Source of the DNA: Paracoccaceae bacterium
GTDB lineage: Bacteria; Pseudomonadota; Alphaproteobacteria; Rhodobacterales; Rhodobacteraceae
Reading direction: 5' to 3'
Length of the DNA: 9,978 nt
Assembly: GCA_007131945.1 (NCBI GenBank)
Contig: SLPP01000406.1
Coordinates: forward strand, 1-9,978
Under the pieces are notes generated by a model, which was given only the letters and a program-made list of their open reading frames with translations, had not been told where the DNA came from and made no database searches. A program made the translations under genes and the position numbers. Shown here one piece after another: positions 1 to 5,898 of this stretch; the stretch's first letter is position 1, and every line of letters starts with the position of its first letter.

Positions 1-386
1 GCCCGCCCCGGCCGCCAGGCCCAGACCGAGGGCGCGACATAATGCACCGTCGGCAGGTCCGGCCGCGCGGCGCGGGCGCGCCCGAGCACGCGCAGGCAGA
101 AATCGGGGCTGTCGATGGTGACGACGACATCCGGCGCGGTGGCGGCGATCGCGTCCGCCGCCTGGCGGATCCGGCGCCTGAGCGCGAAGTAGCGCGGCAG
201 CACCTCGGCGAGCCCCATGACGCTGAGCTCCTCCATCGGGAAGACGCTTTCCAGCCCCTGCCCGGCCATCGCCGCGCCGCCGATCCCGGCGAAACGCGTG
301 TCGGGGGCAAGCTCGCGCAGCCCGGCCATCAGCGCGCCGCCCAGCAGGTCGCCCGAGGGTTCGCCCGCGATCAGGAAGGCCTTCAC
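1..386 (-). CDS. lpxB: Lipid-A-disaccharide synthase, N-terminal part (runs off the left edge)
   Basis: LpxB is a peripheral inner-membrane glycosyltransferase. It joins UDP-2,3-diacylglucosamine to lipid X to form the beta-1,6 lipid A disaccharide. Only the first 128 codons are here, about a third of the family's usual ~380 residues. Visible hallmarks are the N-terminal loop GEPSGD (residues 8-13), MEELSVMG (51-58), IDSPDF (91-96, matching E. coli IDAPDF with the catalytic-region Asp98), and HYVAPSVWAWR (115-125). The start is a GTG at 386-384 that overlaps the lpxI stop as GTGA, so translation is probably coupled to lpxI. No nearby in-frame ATG competes, and the family N-terminus begins right at this codon. 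A GGAG lies just upstream. Family assignment is secure; the C-terminal half, which carries most of the UDP-binding site, cannot be judged here. Confidence 0.96.
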   Translation of the reverse strand, partial: MKAFLIAGEPSGDLLGGALMAGLRELAPDTRFAGIGGAAMAGQGLESVFPMEELSVMGLAEVLPRYFALRRRIRQAADAIAATAPDVVVTIDSPDFCLRVLGRARAARPDLPTVHYVAPSVWAWRPGR

Positions 387-1186
387 GGCTCCGCCCAGAG
401 CGCGATCCCGGCGGCGTCGGCGGCGGCGAGGGTCTCGGCGCGGCGCAGGATGACCACGTGGCCCGCCTGCAGGCAGAGGCCGGAAAGCCGCGCCGCCCGG
501 GCGGCGGCGACCGTCGCCGGGCCGATCGCGGGCAGGTCGATGCGCAGCTCCTGCGCCGCCTTGGCGCGCTTGACCAGCACGCCGCCCGTGCGCGGCTCGC
601 GCGTCTCGCGGCAGGCGGCGACATGGGCGAGCATCGCGTCGGTGCCATAAAGCGCCTCGACCGCGAGGCAGAGACCGCCGGCGACGACGCAGCCCTGGCC
701 GAGGTCGAGCGGCGCGAGCCCCTGCAGGATCTCGGCCCCGCGCGCGGCATCGGCCCGAAGCCCGGCATCGGGCTCGGTCGCGCCGAGGACGCCCGGCGCG
801 GCGAGAAGCCCCGGCGCGCAGTCGGCGAGGCCTTTGACGGCGAGCCCGTACTCCTCGAAGACCGCGATCACCGCGCGCAGGAGCGCGTCGTCGCCCTGCC
901 CCAGCGCCGGCAGGAGGCGCGGCATCAGCGCCGCGGTCTCGGGGTCGAAGAGGCCGGGGTCGAAGCGCGGGCGGTGCACGGTGCCGGCGAACAGGACCTC
1001 GCTCACCCCGTCCGCTACGAGGCGGCGCAGGAGCGGCACGAGCCGCTCGATCCGGAAGGTCAGGTCGGGGGCGAGACCCGCCGGCGGATAGCCCTCGACG
1101 GCGCAGATCAGGGGCGGCGCGGGCAGATGCGCGGCAAGCTCGGCCGGTAGGTCGCCCGCCCCGGCGATGACGGCAAGGCGGCTCAT
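383..1186 (-). CDS. lpxI: UDP-2,3-diacylglucosamine pyrophosphatase, LpxI type
   Basis: LpxI hydrolyses UDP-2,3-diacylglucosamine to lipid X and UMP, the step before LpxB. It replaces the unrelated LpxH in alphaproteobacteria such as Caulobacter. The protein has 267 residues, normal for the family. It starts MSRLAVIAGAGDLP, like the Caulobacter enzyme. It has LFAGTVHRP (65-73), QGDDALLR (97-104), LDLGQGCVVAGGLCLAVEA (160-178), GTDAML (181-186) and QELRIDLPAIG (212-222). D217 of that last motif aligns with the essential Asp225 of Caulobacter LpxI. The ATG at 1186 overlaps the lpxA stop (ATGA, 1183-1186) and the gene ends in a GTGA overlap with lpxB, so the three genes should be co-translated. 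The reading frame stays open upstream to 1546, but that extension lies inside lpxA in another frame and is not part of the protein. Confidence 0.95.
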   Translation of the reverse strand: MSRLAVIAGAGDLPAELAAHLPAPPLICAVEGYPPAGLAPDLTFRIERLVPLLRRLVADGVSEVLFAGTVHRPRFDPGLFDPETAALMPRLLPALGQGDDALLRAVIAVFEEYGLAVKGLADCAPGLLAAPGVLGATEPDAGLRADAARGAEILQGLAPLDLGQGCVVAGGLCLAVEALYGTDAMLAHVAACRETREPRTGGVLVKRAKAAQELRIDLPAIGPATVAAARAARLSGLCLQAGHVVILRRAETLAAADAAGIALWAEP

Positions 1187-1980
1187 TTCGGGATCAGGAA
1201 GGAGCGGTCCGAGGCGGAGAGGATGAAATCGGTCATCTCGCGCACATGCGGGCTTTCGGTCTCCTCGGCCAGCCGGCGGGCGCGGTCGAGGAAGGTGCCC
1301 TCGCCCTGCGCCAGCATCTGGTAGGCGGCGCGGAGCGCGGTGATCTCGGCCCGATCCACCCCGCGCCGCTTGAGCCCGACGAGGTTGAGCCCGTCGAGCT
1401 CGCCCCGCGGCGCCTGGACGAGGCCGTGCGGGACGACGTCGTTGGTGACCATCGTCACCGCGCCGATGATCGCGCCGCGGCCGATACGGACGAACTGGTG
1501 CACGCCGGAAAGCCCGCCGATGATCACGTCGTCGCCGATGACGCAATGCCCGGCAACGGCGGCCTGGTTGGCCATGATCACCCGGTTGCCGAGCTGCGCG
1601 TCATGGCCGACATGAGCGCCGGTCATGAAGAGGCAATCGTCGCCCACAAGCGTGACGCCGCCGCCGCCCGCCGTGCCGGTGTTCAGCGTCGCCCCCTCGC
1701 GGATGCGGCAGCGGGCACCGACGATCAGCCGCGTACGCTCGCCGGCGTATTTCAGATCCTGCGGCACCTCGCCGACGGTGGCGAAGGGAAAGACCGTGCA
1801 GCCCGGCCCGAGTTCGGTCCAGCCGGTGATCACCGCGTGGCTCCTGACCTCGGTGCCGGCGCCGAGCGTCACTTCCGGCCCGATCACGGCGAAGGGGCCG
1901 ATGCGGCAGCCCGCGCCGATCTCGGCGCCCTCCTCGACGATGGCGGCGGGATGGACCTGCGCCGAAGGATCGACCGGCAT
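1183..1980 (-). CDS. lpxA: UDP-N-acetylglucosamine O-acyltransferase (first step of lipid A synthesis)
   Basis: LpxA is a cytoplasmic trimeric left-handed beta-helix enzyme that moves a 3-hydroxyacyl chain from acyl carrier protein to the 3-OH of UDP-GlcNAc. Hexapeptide repeats fill residues ~7-190. GEVPQDLKYAGE (70-81), the catalytic His126 in GAHVGHD (E. coli His125), GVHQF (159-163), and GLKRRG near the start of the helical C-terminal domain are all present. At 265 residues it is close to E. coli's 262. The equivalent of E. coli Gly173, the acyl-length ruler, is Ala174, so the preferred chain may be shorter than C14 (inference). The start is placed at ATG 1980, three bases after the fabZ stop. 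A TTG at 1983 directly in front is in frame and would add one residue. The 3' end overlaps lpxI by four bases. Confidence 0.96.
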   Translation of the reverse strand: MPVDPSAQVHPAAIVEEGAEIGAGCRIGPFAVIGPEVTLGAGTEVRSHAVITGWTELGPGCTVFPFATVGEVPQDLKYAGERTRLIVGARCRIREGATLNTGTAGGGGVTLVGDDCLFMTGAHVGHDAQLGNRVIMANQAAVAGHCVIGDDVIIGGLSGVHQFVRIGRGAIIGAVTMVTNDVVPHGLVQAPRGELDGLNLVGLKRRGVDRAEITALRAAYQMLAQGEGTFLDRARRLAEETESPHVREMTDFILSASDRSFLIPK

Positions 1981-1983
1981 CAA

Positions 1984-2475
1984 TCAGTCCCGGCCGTTCA
2001 GGTCGATCATCGCCATGAACTCGGCCTCGGCCGCGATCTCGGTGCCGACCGTGGCGACGCCCTCGAACTTCCAGATCCGCGACGAGCCGCGCTTCACCGT
2101 GACCTTCAGCTCCAGCACGTCGCCGGGCACCACCTTGCGCCGGAACCGGGCCTTGTCGATGGCCATGAAATAGACCAGCGGGTTGCGGTCGACGAGGTCG
2201 AGCGTCAGGCCCACCAGCACCGCCGCGGTTTGCGCCATCGCCTCGATGATGGTGACGCCGGGCATGATCGGCGCGCCGGGGAAATGGCCCTGGAAATGCG
2301 GCTCGTTGAAGGTGACGTTCTTGATCCCGGTCGCGGCCTCGCCGACGCGGATGTCGCGCAGCCTGTCGATCAAGAGGAAGGGGTAGCGATGCGGGATGAT
2401 GCGCTGGATCAGCGCGAGATCGGCCTCGGTCGTGGCGGACCAGTCCTGCGCCGTGTCCTTGGCGGTATCGGGCAT
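1984..2475 (-). CDS. fabZ: (3R)-hydroxyacyl-[acyl-carrier-protein] dehydratase
   Basis: FabZ dehydrates 3-hydroxyacyl-ACP in type II fatty acid elongation. It competes with LpxA for the same 3-hydroxyacyl-ACP pool, which fits its place directly before lpxA. It is a single hot-dog domain of 163 residues, with [12 protein letters not shown] (27-38), [15 protein letters not shown] (60-74) carrying the catalytic His64, and IEAMAQTAA (77-85) carrying the catalytic Glu78. The start at ATG 2475 is favoured because GAGGGAGA, a good ribosome binding site, lies about 8-10 bases upstream. The frame is open back to 2568, but the extra 31 arginine/proline-rich residues have no family counterpart. The first ~18 residues ([12 protein letters not shown]...) are a variable extension relative to E. 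coli FabZ. The stop is separated from the lpxA ATG by three bases. Confidence 0.95.
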   Translation of the reverse strand: MPDTAKDTAQDWSATTEADLALIQRIIPHRYPFLLIDRLRDIRVGEAATGIKNVTFNEPHFQGHFPGAPIMPGVTIIEAMAQTAAVLVGLTLDLVDRNPLVYFMAIDKARFRRKVVPGDVLELKVTVKRGSSRIWKFEGVATVGTEIAAEAEFMAMIDLNGRD

Positions 2476-2480
2476 CTCGG

Positions 2481-2489
2481 CTGTCTCCC
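2481..2489 (-). promoter_or_regulatory. Ribosome binding site of fabZ
   Basis: On the minus strand AGGGAGACAG sits shortly before the ATG at 2475. It is among the best Shine-Dalgarno matches in the window and decides the short (163-residue) FabZ start over the longer open frame to 2568. Confidence 0.6.
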
Positions 2490-2506
2490 TCGGGCTGCAC
2501 CGCGCA

Positions 2507-2529
2507 TTCGGCCGCGCTTCGGGCCGCGC
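2507..2529. repeat. Imperfect tandem duplication of about 11-12 bases
   Basis: TTCGGCCGCGC (2507-2517) is followed directly by TTCGGGCCGCGC (2518-2529), the same unit with one inserted G. It is non-coding if FabZ starts at 2475. In such GC-rich DNA it may be simple replication slippage. Confidence 0.5.
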
Positions 2530-2599
2530 TCTGGCGCGAGGACTAGCAACTTCGCCCCGTCGCGGCAAGAAGGCAGGCGACCAGCGACGCGCCTGGCGG

Positions 2600-3154
2600 T
2601 CACTCCTCGGGCGGGACCTCGGAAGGCGGCGGCGTCCGGTCGCCGAAGGCGGTGTCCAGCCGCTCGATCATCTGGTCGGTGACGTCGAGCCAGTCGGCGC
2701 CGAGGATCAGCGCATCGGGGCGCAGGATGGCGACCAGCCCCTCCTCGCTCATCAGTTGCACCAGCACCGGCAGCGCCTCGTCGAAGAAGCGCGCCGCGGC
2801 GGCGTCCGAGCGGCGGGCGAGATCGAGGCTGAGCTCGTTGCGCTCCGCGCGGATCGCCTCGACCCGCTGGTCGAAGGCATCGGCACGGGCGCGGAATTCC
2901 TCGGGCGCGAGCTCGGCGCGGGCCGCGGTCAGGGCGCGTTCCTCGGCGGCGAGTTCCTCGGCGATGCGCTCGTTCTCGGCCTCGAGCCGGGCCTCGGCCT
3001 CGCGCAGCTCGGCGAGCACCGCCTGGCCGTAGCGCGACTCGCGCAGGAGCCGCTCCTCGTTGAGGATGCGAAACGGCGCCTCCTGCGTCGCCGCCGGCAG
3101 CGCGACGCAGGCGAGCGCTGCGGCGAAGAGCGCGCCGCGCAGACGGCCGGGCAT
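2600..3154 (-). CDS. skp: Skp/OmpH-family periplasmic chaperone
   Basis: Proteins of the Skp (OmpH) family are trimeric periplasmic chaperones that hold unfolded outer-membrane proteins on the way to the BAM complex. The 184-residue product starts with a signal peptide ([20 protein letters not shown], cleavage probably near residue 22-25). Then comes the family N-terminal strand [19 protein letters not shown] (28-46) and a long, highly charged Glu/Ala/Arg coiled-coil (about 48-125) that forms the tentacle arms. Next is a C-terminal return segment (about 125-170; [27 protein letters not shown]) typical of the alphaproteobacterial OmpH group. A short acidic proline tail ([10 protein letters not shown]) ends the protein. 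The ATG at 3154 shares one base with the bamA stop (TGATG), which indicates translational coupling and stoichiometric co-expression with BamA. Family membership is clear; exact equivalence to E. coli Skp rests on context. Confidence 0.9.
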   Translation of the reverse strand: MPGRLRGALFAAALACVALPAATQEAPFRILNEERLLRESRYGQAVLAELREAEARLEAENERIAEELAAEERALTAARAELAPEEFRARADAFDQRVEAIRAERNELSLDLARRSDAAAARFFDEALPVLVQLMSEEGLVAILRPDALILGADWLDVTDQMIERLDTAFGDRTPPPSEVPPEE

Positions 3155-5508
3155 CAGAAACGGGACGAGACGGTCAGATCGAACCGCTGGATCCGGTCGA
3201 AACGCTCGCGCTTGAGCGGGGTCGAGAAGTTGAACCGGAGCGGCCCGATCGGCGTGTCCCAGAAGACCGAGACGCCGGCCGTGGCACGCAGCCTCGCGCT
3301 GTCGCCGATGATGTTCGCCGCCCCTGGACGGTCGATGCTCCAGAGCGTGCCGATATCGATGAAGGCGCCGCCGGAGATGGCGTATTCCTGCGGCAGGCCG
3401 AGCGGGAACTCGGCCTCGAGGCGGGCGACGGCGAAATAGTTGCCGCCGAGACCGTCATTGGTGTCGGCATCCCGCGGCCCGATGCCGTAGGGGCGGAAGC
3501 CGCGCATCTGCTCGGGTCCCAGCTCGAAACGCTCGGTGATCCGGCTGGCGCCCGAACGGTGCCAGATCGCGCCCGCCTCGGCCTCGGCGCGCAAGAGGAC
3601 GTCGCCGCCGAAGACGCGCTGCTCGTAACCGGCCAGCGCCGTCGTGCGCAGCCAGCGGCGGTCGCCGCCGAGCCCGGCGATATCGGTGCCGAAGCGGAAG
3701 ATGACGCCGCGGTCGGGATCGGGGCCGGTGCGGCGCGTGTCGTAGACATAGGTGAAGCCGGCCGAGGAGGTGAGGAACCGGCCCGCATCGGTGCGCAGGC
3801 GCGGCGAGATCCGGTCGGGGAGCGGCGGCTCCGGCGGCGGGGAAAGCCGCAGGCGGTTCTGCGAGATCGAGTAGCGCACGCCAAGCCGGCCGAACTCGCT
3901 GACCGGGAAGGTCAGCGACGGCGAGAAGACCAGCGTCCGCGAGCCGAAGCGCGCGAACCGGCTCGACGTCGTCGTGCTCAGCCCGCCGCGGAAGCCGAAT
4001 TCCAGGTCGCGCCCGAGAAGCGCCGGCTCGGTGAAGGTGAAGTTGAAGGCGCGGGCCCGGCGCTCGGTCGAGAGTTCCATGGCCAGACTCTGGCCGCGGC
4101 CGAGGAAGTTCGCCTCGCTGAACTGGACGTTGGCGCCGATCCCCTCGCGCGCGCCGTAACTCACGCCGAAGCCGAGCGCGCCGGTCGGCGCCTCCTCGAC
4201 CTGGACATCGACGATCGCCTGATCCGGGGTGCTGCCATCCTCGACGCCGACATTGACGTCGCCGAAATAGCCCAGCGCCCTGATGCGCGCCGCCGCCTCG
4301 CGGATCTCGCGCGGGTTGAGCGGGTCGCCCTCGGCGGGGTCGAACTGCCGGCGGATCACCCGGTCCTGGGTGGTGGCGTTGCCCTGGATGTCGATGCGCT
4401 CGATGAACCTGCGCTCGCCGCGGACGATGGCGAATTCGACATCGATCGTCCGCTCGCGCTCGTTGCGCGTCAGCCGCGGCTCGACCCGCAGGAAGCGCTC
4501 GCCGGCGCGCTGGCCGACGCGTTCCATCCGTTCGACCGTGTTGTCGAGCAGCACCGGCGAGAAGACCGAGCCGGGACGCAGGCGGATCTCGGCGCGGAAG
4601 GGCGCGGGATCGATGCCGGGGATCTCGGAGACGACGCTGGTCCGGCCCAGCCGGTACTGCTGGCCCTCGCGGATGGTGAAGGTGACGAAGGCCGCGTCAC
4701 GCTCGCGCGCGATCTCGGTCACCCCGGCGGTCACCTGGGCGTCGACAAAGCCGCGCGAGAGGTAGAAGTCCTGCAGGAGCTGGCGGTCGGCGTTGATCCG
4801 CGCCTCGTTGAGGTTGTCGGACTGGAACAGGAAGCTCAGCACGCCCGCCTGGCTGGTCTGCAGCGCGTTGCGCAGCCGTCGGTCGGAGAACGAGCGGTTG
4901 CCGACGAAGCTGATCCGCTGGATCTCGACCACCGCGCCCTCGGTGATCTCGAAGGCGAGATCGACCCGGCCGTCGCCGCGCTCGATCAGGCGCGGCGTGA
5001 TCCGCGCGGCGAGGCGGCCCTGCGCGGCGTAGACCTCGGCGATGGCGGAGGCGTCGGCCTCGGCCTGCGCCGGCGAGAAGACGCGGCCCGGGCGCGAGAC
5101 GACGACCTCGCGCAGGATGTCGTCGTTGACCCGGCGGTTGCCCTCGAAATTCACGAAGTTGAGGATCGGGTATTCATCGACCCGGATCACCAGCCGGTTG
5201 CCCACCGGCACGAAGTCGACCGAACGGAAGAAGCCGGTCGCGGCGACGCGCTGGTAGGCGGCGTTGAGATCGGCCACCGAGAGGGTGCGGTTGCGGGGGA
5301 TTCGGGCGAAGTTGGCCACCGTTTCGGCGTCGATCTGCCGGTTGCCCTCGACCGCGATCGTGGCGAAATTGTAGCTCTGCGCCGTCGCCGGCGCCGGCAT
5401 CAGCAGCGAAAGCGTTGCGATCACGGCGAAAAATGCCATCGCCACCGATCGCGGGGCACAGGACCGGACAAGGCCCCGCGCCATTCTGGTCAGGCTGATC
5501 ACGCGCAT
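3154..5508 (-). CDS. bamA: Outer-membrane protein assembly factor BamA (Omp85)
   Basis: BamA is the essential core of the BAM complex, which folds and inserts beta-barrel proteins into the outer membrane. The 784-residue product has a signal peptide (about 1-43, cleavage after ATA at 41-43). Five POTRA domains follow, at about 46-112, 113-192, 193-283, 284-365 and 366-440, with recurrent GN(R) turns such as VEGNRQID and IQGNATT. A C-terminal 16-strand barrel starts near 443. The signature loop motif MRGFRPYGIG (RGF at 669-671) inserts into the barrel, and the last residues FDLTVSSRF form a beta-signal ending in Phe. A proline-rich stretch (SPPPEPPLPD, 556-565) lies in a predicted barrel loop. 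Start ATG 5508 has only a GCGGGG-like site about 7 bases upstream; in-frame ATGs at codons 9 and 24 are less likely because they have poorer upstream sites or shorten the signal peptide. It overlaps skp by one base. Confidence 0.97.
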   Translation of the reverse strand: MRVISLTRMARGLVRSCAPRSVAMAFFAVIATLSLLMPAPATAQSYNFATIAVEGNRQIDAETVANFARIPRNRTLSVADLNAAYQRVAATGFFRSVDFVPVGNRLVIRVDEYPILNFVNFEGNRRVNDDILREVVVSRPGRVFSPAQAEADASAIAEVYAAQGRLAARITPRLIERGDGRVDLAFEITEGAVVEIQRISFVGNRSFSDRRLRNALQTSQAGVLSFLFQSDNLNEARINADRQLLQDFYLSRGFVDAQVTAGVTEIARERDAAFVTFTIREGQQYRLGRTSVVSEIPGIDPAPFRAEIRLRPGSVFSPVLLDNTVERMERVGQRAGERFLRVEPRLTRNERERTIDVEFAIVRGERRFIERIDIQGNATTQDRVIRRQFDPAEGDPLNPREIREAAARIRALGYFGDVNVGVEDGSTPDQAIVDVQVEEAPTGALGFGVSYGAREGIGANVQFSEANFLGRGQSLAMELSTERRARAFNFTFTEPALLGRDLEFGFRGGLSTTTSSRFARFGSRTLVFSPSLTFPVSEFGRLGVRYSISQNRLRLSPPPEPPLPDRISPRLRTDAGRFLTSSAGFTYVYDTRRTGPDPDRGVIFRFGTDIAGLGGDRRWLRTTALAGYEQRVFGGDVLLRAEAEAGAIWHRSGASRITERFELGPEQMRGFRPYGIGPRDADTNDGLGGNYFAVARLEAEFPLGLPQEYAISGGAFIDIGTLWSIDRPGAANIIGDSARLRATAGVSVFWDTPIGPLRFNFSTPLKRERFDRIQRFDLTVSSRF

Positions 5509-5542
5509 TCCGAAGCCCCGCTACCCCTCGTTCTTTTCCCCG

Positions 5543-5571
5543 TGAGTAGCGGCAAGAGGGCGCAATGTCAA
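5543..5571 (-). promoter_or_regulatory. Candidate housekeeping-sigma promoter for bamA
   Basis: On the minus strand an exact TTGACA (5571-5566) is followed, after a 17-base spacer, by TACTCA (5548-5543), a poor -10 hexamer. Alphaproteobacterial promoters often keep a strong -35 with a degenerate -10. A transcript starting near 5536 would have a leader of about 27 bases before the bamA ATG. It lies just downstream of a GC-rich stem-loop, the arrangement expected where one unit ends and the next begins. No start-site data can be seen here. Confidence 0.45.
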
Positions 5572-5586
5572 AGCGCGTTGAGCGGC

Positions 5587-5612
5587 CTCGCGCGGGTTGT
5601 GGCCCGCGCGAG
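5587..5612 (-). terminator. GC-rich stem-loop after the small ORF, possible terminator
   Basis: CTCGCGCGGG (5587-5596) and CCCGCGCGAG (5603-5612) form a perfect 10-bp stem with a 6-base loop (TTGTGG on the plus strand). It begins 11 bases beyond the stop codon of the 54-codon ORF. No T-run follows on the minus strand, so it is not a canonical intrinsic terminator. Terminators in high-GC alphaproteobacteria often have short or no T-tracts; it could also protect the 3' end of an mRNA. Confidence 0.45.
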
Positions 5613-5623
5613 ACGACGCGGCG

Positions 5624-5788
5624 TCAGCCCTTCACCCCGGGCATGATGTCGATCGCCTCGACGGCCAGTCCGCCCAGCCAGCCGGCGAGCAGGAGCCCGA
5701 CGATCACCGCGAGGAAGAACCAGACCCAGTCACCGCCCAGCTGGTAGACGGTACGCAGACCGGTTTCGTCGGGGCTGGTCGGTGTCAT
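5624..5788 (-). CDS. Small single-pass membrane protein, 54 residues, function unknown
   Basis: I do not recognise a named family. The reading frame runs from ATG 5788 to TGA at 5626-5624. A ribosome binding site, AGGGA, lies eight bases before the ATG. About 89% of codons end in G or C, like the neighbouring genes. The product has a polar, mildly acidic N-terminus (MTPTSPDETGLRTVYQLGGD, 1-20) and one hydrophobic helix at about 21-43 that starts WVWFF and ends in a small-residue run (LLLAGWLGGLAV). A short tail (EAIDIMPGVKG) follows. No signal-peptidase site is evident, so it is probably an inner-membrane protein. The LLLAGWLGG part could support helix packing. It lies 110 bases after rseP and 115 before bamA, so it may be co-transcribed with either and could work in envelope biogenesis; that is inference from position. 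Its short length makes it easy to miss in automated annotation. Confidence 0.72.
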   Translation of the reverse strand: MTPTSPDETGLRTVYQLGGDWVWFFLAVIVGLLLAGWLGGLAVEAIDIMPGVKG

Positions 5789-5835
5789 GGCGGCGTTCCC
5801 TGCTTGATTGCACAGCCCCGTCTACCCTACCCGCA

Positions 5836-5855
5836 TGACCGCCCCAAGGCGGTCA
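5836..5855. promoter_or_regulatory. Perfect 20-bp palindrome between rseP and the small ORF
   Basis: TGACCGCC (5836-5843), CCAA (5844-5847), GGCGGTCA (5848-5855) form an 8-bp perfect dyad with a 4-base centre. In the minus-strand transcript it would fold as a tight hairpin with a UUGG loop. No T-run follows on either strand; the nearby T-rich stretch (TTATTTTG in minus orientation) lies before it. It could be an operator overlapping the start of a transcript, a processing or stability hairpin after rseP, or a T-less terminator. The sequence alone does not decide. Confidence 0.4.
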
Positions 5856-5864
5856 GCAGACAAA

Positions 5865-5891
5865 ATAATGGCAGGGTTTCCAGAGTGTTAA
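5865..5891 (-). promoter_or_regulatory. Weak promoter candidate in an A/T-rich patch upstream of the small ORF
   Basis: Just after the rseP stop the minus strand has TTAACA (5891-5886, five of six to TTGACA). After 15 bases comes CATTAT (5870-5865, four of six to TATAAT). The spacer is shorter than the usual 17. The patch around 5860-5892 is visibly the most A/T-rich in the window, which is what draws attention to it. A start here would place the palindrome at 5836-5855 at or just past the transcription start. Confidence 0.28.
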
Positions 5892-5898
5892 CGCGCGA

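Larger units (their letters stand above)
2476..2599. other. 124-base gap between skp and fabZ, without a gene
   Basis: No ORF with coding character lies here on either strand. The gap holds the fabZ ribosome binding site and an imperfect tandem repeat (2507-2529). A weak 6-bp dyad with a 20-base loop (2558-2563 with 2584-2589) is present, but no T-run follows it, so it is not a convincing terminator. I see no good promoter either. In E. coli and many other proteobacteria lpxD occupies this position; here it does not. Confidence 0.6.

Noticed and set aside
1187..1546. N-terminal extension of lpxI (387-codon frame)
   Set aside because: The extension is an arginine-rich out-of-frame reading of lpxA. 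The LpxI family N-terminus (MSRLAVIAGAGDLP) begins exactly at the ATG overlapping the lpxA stop.
2558..2589. Possible terminator after skp (6-bp dyad CGTCGC/GCGACG)
   Set aside because: The loop is 20 bases, the stem is short, and no T-run follows; such dyads arise by chance in this composition.
1246..2682. Plus-strand frame of 478 codons across lpxA and fabZ
   Set aside because: Low-complexity Asp/Arg/His-rich translation running opposite two clear genes and through their junction; a GC-bias shadow.
3085..3154. Lipoprotein signal in Skp (Cys16 in the hydrophobic segment)
   Set aside because: The residues before the Cys (A-L-A) do not fit a lipobox with Leu/Val/Ile at -3, and the hydrophobic stretch continues past it. 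An ordinary signal peptide fits better.
3559..5646. A 695-codon plus-strand open frame antisense to bamA
   Set aside because: Its product is rich in Arg, Asp, Gly and Ala with no recognisable fold or motif. It mirrors the bamA codons, as expected in high-GC DNA where the opposite-strand frame rarely meets stops. bamA itself is unambiguous.
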